From positions 1-19,783 of the forward strand of contig JAAUSP010000070.1 of assembly GCA_012032575.1 (NCBI GenBank): a stretch of DNA of 19,783 nucleotides, written 5' to 3'. The notes beneath the pieces were generated by a model. That model saw only the letters and a list, made by a program, of their open reading frames with translations, was not told the origin of the DNA and made no database searches. This DNA comes from Anaerolineales bacterium (GTDB lineage: Bacteria; Chloroflexota; Anaerolineae; 4572-78; J111). This document shows positions 13,203 through 19,783 of the stretch, piece by piece. The translations under genes were made by a program, and so were the position numbers. The first letter of the stretch is position 1. Each line of letters begins with the position of its first letter.

Positions 13203-15684
13203 TTAAACCATCGGAGCAGAGAGCTTTTCAGTCTCCTCGCGATTACCCGCCTGCAAAACCTTGAAGACAATTTTGCCGTCTTCAACATCGGCCTGGACGG
13301 TATCGCCCAGGGCAAAATCACCGGCCAGGATGCCTTCTGACAACGCATCTTCGATCTTGGCCTGAATAACCCGGCGCAACGGGCGCGCCCCAAAGTCAGG
13401 ATCGTACCCCTCTTCGGCAATCAGGTGCTTCACCGCCTCGGTCACTTCGAGGGTCAGCTCCTGCTCTTTCAAGCGCTCCTGAACCAGGTTGATCAGCAGG
13501 TCCACAATCTGGGTAATTTCTTCGCGGCTCAGGGCGCGGAAGATGATGGTGCCGTCCAGCCGGTTGCGAAATTCGGGCCGGAACATGCGCTCCATCTCGC
13601 TGATAACCTTTTTGCGCATCTTCTGATAGGCGTCATTTTCACCGACTTTTTCGTCTTTCTTGACTCCAAAGCCCAGACTGGTTTCGCGCTTGATCAGTCG
13701 CGCCGACGTTAGAGGTAAGAATGAGGATGGTATTGCGGAAATTGACTTTTTTGCCTTTGGCGTCACTCAGATAGCCGTCTTCCATGATTTGCAGCAAGGT
13801 ATTGAAGGCTTCCGGGTGCGCTTTTTCAATTTCATCAAACAAAATTACGCTGTACGGGCGGCGGCGAACAGCTTCGGTCAATTGACGCCTTCCTCGTAAC
13901 CTACGTAGCCCGGCGGTGAACCGACCAGGCGGGCCACGTTGTGCCGTTCCATAAACTCGCTCATGTCGAGTTTAACCAGGGCATCTTCGCTGCCGAACAT
14001 GAACTCGGCCAGGGCCTTGCCAATTCGGTTTTACCCACACCCGTCGGCCCCAGGAAGATAAAAGTGCCGATAGGCGCTTGGGGTCTTTCAACCCGGCGCG
14101 TGCCCGGCGGACCGCCTTCGAGATCGCTTCGATGGCCTCGTTTTGCCCCACGACACGTTTGTGCAGGGCGGCTTCCATCTGGAGCAGCCGCACTTTTTCT
14201 TCCGTGGCCAGGCGGCGAACCGGAATTCCGGTCCACATCGAGACGACCTCGGCAATATCCTCTTCCATAACTTTGGGTTTTTCCAGGGTTGGTTCCTCAA
14301 AGTCGAGGTCCAGATCATCCAGCGCGTCGGTCAAATCTTCTCCGCCGCGCAAGCGGGTCATATCTTCGTAGCGTGACGAGGAAAAGGACGGTTCTCGCTC
14401 CGAAGGCACGTCGCGCATTTCGACAACTTTATCGGTCAGATCCGAGGCGAACGGCACCTTGTACAGCCGTACCCGAGCCGACGCTTCGTCAATCAAGTCA
14501 ATGGCTTTGTCCGGCATAAAGCGATCCGGCACGTAGCGGGCGGCCAGATGAGCCGCGGCATGCAGCGCTTCATCGGTAATTTCAAGGTTATGGTGGGCTT
14601 CGTAGCGGCTGCGGATGCCTTTGAGAATTTCGACGGTTTCGTCAATGCTCGGTTCATCCACCATCACCGATTGGAAGCGGCGTTCCAGGGCGGCGTCGCC
14701 CTCGATATTTTTGCGGTATTCATCCAGCGTGGTTGCGCCGATACACTGCAATTCACCGCGGGCCAGGGCCGGTTTGAGAATATTGGCCGCATCAACAGAA
14801 CTGCCGGCCGAACCGGCGCCGACCAGCATGTGTAATTCGTCGATAAACAGTATCGCACCCGATTCTTTAATTTCTTCAATCACCCGTTTCAGGCGTTCTT
14901 CAAACTGGCCGCGATACATCGTTCCGGCCACCAGCGAGCCAACATCCAACATCACGACCCGTTTGCCCAAAAGGGTATCGGGGGCTTGATTGTTGACAAT
15001 TCGCTGAGCCAACCCTTCGACAATGGCGGTTTTACCGACGCCCGGTTCGCCAATAAGGGCCGGGTTATTTTTGGTGCGGCGGGAAAGAATTTGGATCACC
15101 CGCTCGATTTCACTCTGGCGGCCCACCACCGGGTCCAGTTTACCGGCTTCGGCCTGAGCGGTCAGATCGGTGCCAAGCTGGTCTACCAGCGGAGTGCCTT
15201 TGGATTCACGGGCCGGAGCAGAGGTGGCGGATTGGGTGGAGCTTTCCATCATCACCCGGGCTGTTTGGGAGCGAACCTTATCCAGCCCCACGCCCAGCCC
15301 TTTCAGCACATCCACTGCCACACCTTCGCCGGCACGCACCAGACCCAAGAGCAGATGTTCTGTGCCGATGTAATGATGCCCCAGCCGGCGGGCTTCATCT
15401 ACTGCCAGTTCGATCACCCGTTTGGTCCGGGGGGTTAAACTTAATTTACCATACATTGCCCGTTGTCCCCGACCAACGGTCCGTTCTACCCGCTCACGGA
15501 CCTGTTTGGGGTCTACGCCCAAATCGCGCAGAACCCGAACGGCTACGCCATTTTCTTCTCTTACCAGTCCTAACAGAAGATGCTCCGTGCCGATGTAGTT
15601 GTGGTTGAGGCGCTGCGCTTCTTCTTGGGCCAGGGTTAATACTCGACGCGCTCGCTTGGTAAAACGATCAAATTTGTCAGCCAT
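13203..15684 (-). CDS. clpC: ATP-dependent Clp protease ATP-binding subunit ClpC (four single-base breaks)
   Basis: ClpC is a Hsp100 unfoldase that feeds proteins into ClpP. From ATG 15684 (AAGGA about 8 nt upstream) the protein has two Clp_N repeats (about 1-145, with [16 protein letters not shown] and [18 protein letters not shown]). NBD1 follows with Walker A GEPGVGKT (212-219) and Walker B LFIDEL. The middle region is short, with a UVR-like but degenerate stretch ([18 protein letters not shown]) and an acidic run. NBD2 has GPTGVGKTE and [16 protein letters not shown], then the C-terminal domain ([15 protein letters not shown]). In NBD2 the frame breaks four times, each fixed by adding one base near 14073, 14018, 13886 and 13697. 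With those fixed the protein reads continuously to about 828 residues, normal for ClpC. Probable sequencing indels. Confidence 0.9.
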
Positions 15685-15758
15685 GTAATTAATTCCTTAA
15701 TTAGTCCTGCATAAATCCTTGTAACAGTATTTTAATATGATGAAAGCGAGCGATACAT

Positions 15759-15787
15759 AAATCGGGAAAATACTATTTTCCCGATTT
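15759..15787 (-). terminator. Perfect 13-bp hairpin overlapping the rpsA-like stop codon
   Basis: AAATCGGGAAAAT (15759-15771) pairs with ATTTTCCCGATTT (15775-15787) around a 3-nt loop. It begins within the stop codon of the S1-domain gene. On the minus strand the following tract (ATGTATCG) is not T-rich, so termination may be partial, letting some transcription run into clpC. Confidence 0.6.
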
Positions 15788-16977
15788 TATGCTTCGATCG
15801 TTTCTTTGTTTTCTTCGGAACCGGGTTCGCTGCTGTCGTCTGAACTGCTTTCTTTATAAGCAGCCCAGTTTTCTTTGTCTTCGACCTGCTTCATGCTCAG
15901 GCCCATACGCCGCCTATCGGGGTCAATGTGGATTATACGCACTTTGATAGCTTGACCTTCAGACACAACTTCCCGGGGATGGGTAATATTTTTGTCTGAC
16001 AGCTCAGAGATGTGGATTAAACCTTCAATCCGGTCATCAATCCGGGCAAATGCCCCAAAATTGGTCAGTTTGGTGACAACAGCATCCACAATTTGGTTGA
16101 TCTCATAGTAATCAAAAACCTGGCTCCACGGTTCCGGCTGGAGACGTTTGAGGCTTAAGGCTACCCGCTGCTGATCGAGATCAACACTCAGGATATAAAC
16201 TTTCACTTCATCCCCAACTCTTAAAACTTCGCGGGGGTGGGAAATGCGAGTCCAGGCCAATTCTGACAGGTGGATCAAGCCGTCAACCCCGCCGATGTCC
16301 ACAAACGCGCCGAAGTCGGCCAGACTGGTTACCCGCCCGGCGCGGACATCGCCTTCGGTCAAATCTACAATGATACTGGCTTTGTTCTTGCGAGCCTCTT
16401 CGGCAGCCGCCCGTTCCGACAAAATGAGACGGTTGCGCTCGCGGTCCACCTCGATGATCTTGAGTTGCAGCTTTTCACCCATCATCTGGTTCCAGCGTTC
16501 GGGTTTATTGGGGCCGCCAAATTGGGCATTGACCAATTGTGAGCCGGGCACAAAACCACGCACCTGACCAAAATTTACAATCAGGCCACCTTTATTGTTA
16601 CCGATTACAGCACTTTCGATGGTTTCTTTGGCTGCAAAAATACGTTCGGCTTCCTCCCAATCTTTTTCCACTCTGGCCTGACTGAGCGAAAGGATAATGT
16701 GGGTTTCCTCTTGATCATTTTCGACGCTGACGACATAGACAGGGATCGTATCGCCGACTTTAATCTGGTCTAATTCTTCGAGACTGAGGTTGTTTAAGTC
16801 TTTTGGGTCAACTATACCTTCAGATTTGGCGCCAACATCAACCAAAATTTCGGTTGATCGCTTACGCGCCACAACCCCTTTGACAATTTCGCCCGGTTTG
16901 ACCACCCGAACCAAATTTTCTTGCTGGGCTAGCAGCTCTGCCATTGTCATCATTTTGTCATCGTCTGAGCTAATCAA
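15787..16977 (-). CDS. rpsA: S1 RNA-binding domain protein, 30S ribosomal protein S1-like (four S1 domains)
   Basis: I place the start at TTG 16977 because GGGGAGAG (16984-16991) lies 6 nt upstream; the longer frame from ATG 17028 has no ribosome binding site. This gives 396 residues with four S1 domains at about 28-98, 115-190, 207-277 and 292-363. Domains 3 and 4 have the classic core (DFGAFVDIGGVDGLIHLSEL and NFGAFARIDDRIEGLIHISEL). Domains 1-2 are the divergent type that in ribosomal S1 bind the ribosome. The tail is Ser/Glu-rich. S1 proteins help mRNA bind the 30S subunit; four-domain forms occur in Gram-positives and related phyla. A perfect -10 promoter lies upstream. The symbol is by family; a general S1-domain RNA-binding protein is the alternative. 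Confidence 0.87.
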   Translation of the reverse strand: MISSDDDKMMTMAELLAQQENLVRVVKPGEIVKGVVARKRSTEILVDVGAKSEGIVDPKDLNNLSLEELDQIKVGDTIPVYVVSVENDQEETHIILSLSQARVEKDWEEAERIFAAKETIESAVIGNNKGGLIVNFGQVRGFVPGSQLVNAQFGGPNKPERWNQMMGEKLQLKIIEVDRERNRLILSERAAAEEARKNKASIIVDLTEGDVRAGRVTSLADFGAFVDIGGVDGLIHLSELAWTRISHPREVLRVGDEVKVYILSVDLDQQRVALSLKRLQPEPWSQVFDYYEINQIVDAVVTKLTNFGAFARIDDRIEGLIHISELSDKNITHPREVVSEGQAIKVRIIHIDPDRRRMGLSMKQVEDKENWAAYKESSSDDSSEPGSEENKETIEA

Positions 16978-17056
16978 AATGCTCTCTCCCCATTGGATAT
17001 TGCTCTTTCGCCCCCTTGTATGTATCATATTTTTTGAAGGCTTAAAGCATAGTCAC

Positions 17057-17085
17057 ATTATACTTTGACTTTATACAAAAATCAA
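17057..17085 (-). promoter_or_regulatory. Sigma70-type promoter for the rpsA-like gene
   Basis: On the minus strand TTGATT (17080-17085) and TATAAT (17057-17062) are 17 nt apart: 4 of 6 and 6 of 6 consensus matches. Transcription would start near 17050, leaving a leader of about 70 nt before TTG 16977. Confidence 0.75.
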
Positions 17086-17155
17086 ACGGTCTGATGGGGG
17101 GCGGTAAAAATTTAGAAAATCCTCTCGCAGGCTGTTCTCCTGGGGAGGGTAACGG

Positions 17156-17548
17156 TCAACCGGCTCTGATGGCGACAACTTCGATTTCTACTTTGGCCCC
17201 TAAAGGCAGCGCTGCTACCTGAACGGTACTTCGAGCGGGCGGGTCGCTGGCAAAAAAGCTGCCATAAACCTTATTCAGCGCCGCAAAATCACCCAGGTCG
17301 GTTACAAAAATGGTGGCTTTAACCACCTGGGCCAGGCTGCTGCCGGCTGCCTCTAAAATTTGGGCCAGGTTTTGCAGCACCTGCTGGGTTTGGGCTTCAA
17401 TTCCACCTTCAATAAGCTTGCCTGTTTCCGGTACGAGGGGAATTTGCCCGGCGGTATAAATCAAATCGCCAATCTGAACCGCCTGGGAATAGGGACCAAT
17501 GGCCGCCGGAGCGTGTGGGGTAGTAATAATTTCTCGTGTGGGTGGCAT
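17156..17548 (-). CDS. ridA: RidA family enamine/imine deaminase
   Basis: A 130-residue protein of normal RidA (YjgF/YER057c/UK114) length. RidA hydrolyses reactive 2-aminoacrylate and other enamines/imines made by PLP enzymes. Family motifs: AAIGPYSQAV (15-24), YTAGQIPLVPETG (31-43), GGIEAQTQQVLQNL (48-61), VVKATIFVTDLGDFAALNKVY (75-95), PPARSTVQVAALPLGAKVEIEVVAI (104-128) with Arg106 and Glu122 matching the catalytic Arg and Glu. Gly and Tyr residues of the substrate pocket are present. The site before the ATG (GCGAG) is weak. It lies between a terminator upstream (17633-17667) and the rpsA promoter downstream, so it is probably transcribed alone. Confidence 0.92.
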   Translation of the reverse strand: MPPTREIITTPHAPAAIGPYSQAVQIGDLIYTAGQIPLVPETGKLIEGGIEAQTQQVLQNLAQILEAAGSSLAQVVKATIFVTDLGDFAALNKVYGSFFASDPPARSTVQVAALPLGAKVEIEVVAIRAG

Positions 17549-17630
17549 ATTTTTCTCGCTTCTGGGTTATTATAGCCTGACGTTAGGGCTAAACCAAAAC
17601 GGGCAAAATGACCGGGTTGGGTTTTGGCTA

Positions 17631-17667
17631 AAAAAGACGCTGAGTATACCTTCTCCTCAGCGTCTTT
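17631..17667 (-). terminator. Intrinsic terminator downstream of the MaoC-phosphotransacylase gene
   Basis: AAAGACGCTGAG (17633-17644) pairs with CTCAGCGTCTTT (17656-17667), 12 bp with an 11-nt loop. On the minus strand the 3' arm runs into TTTTTTAG. It lies about 95 nt after the stop at 17761. The remainder of 17549-17760 shows no gene. Confidence 0.85.
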
Positions 17668-17760
17668 GAATATCGGTCTATTATCTTGAGCAACCTCAAT
17701 ATTTAAATGCAGCAGTCCCGGATCGCTCTATTTTACCCTGCTTCTTGGAAATCACAAAAT

Positions 17761-19164
17761 CTAGTGCGATTTGGGTTTAAATTTGTGCTTTTCATGAAAC
17801 ATCAGTAGAGCCAGGGCACACGAGGCTAGCCGACTCAATGGCTTATCAGTCCGCTCAGTCAGGGCAATGGGAACATGGCTGCCCAGGACGATATTGACAG
17901 ATAGTCCCTGGGCCAAATACTCCAGTTGTTTCACCAGCAGGGTACCCGTCTCCAGGTCTGGTACAACCAAAATATCGGCTTGCCCCGCTACCGGCGAGTC
18001 AAGCCCCTTGCCCAGGGCCGCCTCTCTGGAAATGGCATCATCAAAAGCCAGCGGACCATCCACAATACCGCCGGTAATCTGCTTGCGATCCGCCATCTTG
18101 CACAGGGCCGCTGCTTCCATGGTCGAGTTCAACTTGGGGCTAATCCGCTCGATAGCCGACAGGATAGCCACCTTCGGGGTTTCAATGCCCAACATCAAGG
18201 CCAGGTCAATAGCATTCTGAACGATGTCGCGCTTGTCTTCCAGGGTGGGGTAAATATTAACATTGGCATCGGTGATGAAGAGGAGGCGTGGATGAGTTGG
18301 CACATCCATCACTGCGACATTGCTGATCCGCCGCGATGTTCTCAGGCTGGCCTCTCTGGCTACCACAGCCTGCATCAATTCTTCAACCGTCAATGCGCCC
18401 TTCATAATCGCGTCAACCTCGTCAGCGCGGGCCATGGCCGCGGCTCGCGCGGCGGCGGCATGGCTGTGCTCGGTCGGTACAAGCGTATAGGGCGACAAAT
18501 CCACACCTTCCGTCTGGGCCACGGCCCGAATTTTGGCTTCGGGGCCGACCAGAATGGGCACTATTAAATTAGCCTGGGCCGCGTCAATCGCCCCCAGCAA
18601 GGAGTAACGATCAACCGGGTGGACGACCGCGACCCGGATTGGGTCCATCCCCTCGGCCCGCTTAATGAGTTCCCGGTAACGCGCGCCGGGATCGCGCAGA
18701 TGAACTTCGGGCATAATGGTCCGGGGACGCTTGACCTTGTTGGTTGGGGCCAGAATCTCGGCTTCGCCACTGATGACGACCTCACCATTCTGGTTGATGC
18801 ATTGGCACTCAAAGGTGATCCGATGCTTCTCCGGGTTTTTGGCAGCAGCGGTGACGGTCACAGTAACGCTGTCCCCCGGAGACACCGGCCGGCGGAAACG
18901 GAGGGTCTGGCCGAGATAGATAGCGCCAGGCCCCGGTAGTTTGGTCCCCAGGAGGGTTGAGATGAGCGCTCCCCCCCACATGCCGTGAGCAATAATTTTA
19001 TTAAACATGTCGCTCTTGGCATATTCTTCATCCACATGAATGGGGCTGATGTCGCCCGACATGATGGCGAAGAGCTGGATGTCTTGCCTGGTTAAGGTCC
19101 GGGTTAGACTGGCAGATTGACCAATTTCTATCTCATCAAAGGTGCAGTTTTCAATGTAATCCAT
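17761..19164 (-). CDS. Bifunctional MaoC-like enoyl-CoA hydratase / phosphate acetyl(butyryl)transferase
   Basis: A 467-residue two-domain protein; AAGGAG lies 6 nt before the ATG. Residues about 5-135 are a hot-dog MaoC domain with the dyad Asp38/His43 in SGDISPIHVDEEYA and AHGMWGGALISTLLG after it, as in R-specific enoyl-CoA hydratases. Residues about 160-465 are a phosphotransacylase (PTA/PTB) domain: DPIRVAVVHPVDRYSLLGAIDAA, DAIMKGALTVEELMQAVV, LLFITDANVNIYPTLEDK, AILSAIERISPKLNSTMEAAAL, GGIVDGPLAFDDA and the late GLSVNIVLGSHVPIALT. The same fusion is known from other bacteria and could link enoyl-CoA hydration with acyl phosphate formation in fermentation or PHA-type metabolism; the direction is uncertain. 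No kinase (ack/buk) gene is adjacent. The gene is flanked by a terminator and is probably monocistronic. Confidence 0.9.
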   Translation of the reverse strand: MDYIENCTFDEIEIGQSASLTRTLTRQDIQLFAIMSGDISPIHVDEEYAKSDMFNKIIAHGMWGGALISTLLGTKLPGPGAIYLGQTLRFRRPVSPGDSVTVTVTAAAKNPEKHRITFECQCINQNGEVVISGEAEILAPTNKVKRPRTIMPEVHLRDPGARYRELIKRAEGMDPIRVAVVHPVDRYSLLGAIDAAQANLIVPILVGPEAKIRAVAQTEGVDLSPYTLVPTEHSHAAAARAAAMARADEVDAIMKGALTVEELMQAVVAREASLRTSRRISNVAVMDVPTHPRLLFITDANVNIYPTLEDKRDIVQNAIDLALMLGIETPKVAILSAIERISPKLNSTMEAAALCKMADRKQITGGIVDGPLAFDDAISREAALGKGLDSPVAGQADILVVPDLETGTLLVKQLEYLAQGLSVNIVLGSHVPIALTERTDKPLSRLASCALALLMFHEKHKFKPKSH

Positions 19165-19338
19165 GATAGGCTCCTTTTCGAATAAACATTGACCGAAGTT
19201 TGGATATGAATTGAGGATAGTGGTATTAAAAATACGTTATTCGCCACCTTTCAGGATAAATCCAAATCGGCCAAAAGGTCAGTGCCAGATGTCACCTTAT
19301 CTTCTGACAAACGTCCTTTTCTGGCTGAATTTTCAGAC

Positions 19339-19783
19339 TTAGCCAGGCTTGAGCACTCCAACCGATTGCCCTACATTTAAAAAGATCATCAGCACTTGAG
19401 GTGCAGCGCCGAGTTGTTGGGTAATGGCTCGTTGATAGGTTTCGACCTGCCGGAGATAACCCTGCTGTTGAGCGTAAACTTGCAGGTCACTGTCTTCGGC
19501 CAGCCGGTCTGTTTTAAATTCGGCAATTGTCCAGGCATTAGAGGGGGACGTCCGGTACAACAGATCAATGATGCCGCTCACCATCTGGCTGTCCAGGGTT
19601 AAGGCATAAGGTAATTCGTGGTGACGCTCGGCGGCGCTCAGTTCTGCGTAGAGGGGATGGCGTTGAAAGCGGTTGAGCAGGCGGGTGACTCGCTGCAAAA
19701 GCGGTGTCAATACTGGCCCGGGGTCGGTCAGGCCGGCTTCCCAGGGGCGAAGGGGCGACAAAAACCTGGCAAAGGTATCATCG
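19339..19783 (-). CDS. PD-(D/E)XK nuclease domain, C-terminal part of AddA/RecB-like protein (partial, runs off right edge)
   Basis: The frame stays open to the window edge, where upstream residues read DDTFARFLSPLRPWEAG, so the N-terminus is missing; a TTG near 19761 is internal. The visible 148 residues match the RecB/AddA-type nuclease fold: the RVTRLLNRFQRHPLYAELSAA and ELPYAL segments, then SGIIDLLYR (metal Asp), WTIAEFKTDR (Glu-x-Lys catalytic pair), and YLRQVETYQRAI (the QxxxY motif). This is the usual C-terminal domain of UvrD-type helicase-nucleases that process DNA double-strand ends, though a stand-alone nuclease cannot be excluded. The last residues (VLMIFLNVGQSVGVLKPG) fit the final strand. 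174 bases separate it from the next gene, with no clear terminator seen. Confidence 0.75.
   Translation of the reverse strand, partial: DDTFARFLSPLRPWEAGLTDPGPVLTPLLQRVTRLLNRFQRHPLYAELSAAERHHELPYALTLDSQMVSGIIDLLYRTSPSNAWTIAEFKTDRLAEDSDLQVYAQQQGYLRQVETYQRAITQQLGAAPQVLMIFLNVGQSVGVLKPG

Noticed and set aside
14986..15438. 150-residue plus-strand frame opposite clpC
   Set aside because: Antisense to conserved Clp_N and Walker A sequences; no independent signal.
17926..18567. 213-residue plus-strand frame opposite the phosphotransacylase domain
   Set aside because: Antisense to a clearly conserved gene, no recognisable domain or ribosome binding site.

Overview
The window looks like a chromosomal fragment of a Chloroflexota bacterium (Anaerolineae/Caldilineae-like), probably from a metagenome or long-read assembly. 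I base this on overall protein character, moderate GC, a two-domain RsbU phosphatase with STAS partners, duplicated lgt genes and ClpC. This placement is inference; no rRNA or tRNA gene is present. No stretch longer than 300 bases lacks a gene.

Left part (1-4970). A partial FtsX/MacB-type permease runs off the left edge on the minus strand. A short spacer with a repeat-like hairpin follows, then a plus-strand zinc-ribbon membrane protein with a duplicated transmembrane half, a vapBC-type toxin-antitoxin pair, and a GxGYxYP-family lipoprotein broken by a one-base deletion. Facing it on the minus strand is a second toxin-antitoxin pair (MazF toxin with DUF2281-like antitoxin).

Middle minus-strand cluster (4974-8820, transcribed right to left): lgt copy 2 (frameshifted), a sulfatase-fold hydrolase, lgt copy 1, and a small Rdx/SelW-family protein. 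The Rdx gene contains an in-frame UGA exactly where the family has its redox Cys/Sec, followed by a SECIS-like hairpin. It is therefore a likely selenoprotein that standard gene calling would truncate.

Divergent plus-strand cluster (8998-12310): an RsbU-like PP2C phosphatase carrying a C-terminal RsbW-like ATPase domain, two STAS anti-sigma-factor antagonists, and a response regulator receiver. Together these form a partner-switching signalling module. It ends at a strong bidirectional terminator.

Right minus-strand part (12359-19783): a sugar-isomerase-type TIM barrel protein, clpC (broken by four single-base deletions), an S1-domain protein (rpsA-like) with a clear promoter, ridA, a MaoC-phosphotransacylase fusion, and the C-terminal nuclease domain of an AddA/RecB-like protein that runs off the right edge.

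Seven disrupted positions in four genes are all single-base losses, several in homopolymers. The most economical reading is residual indel error in the assembly, so those genes are probably intact in the organism.
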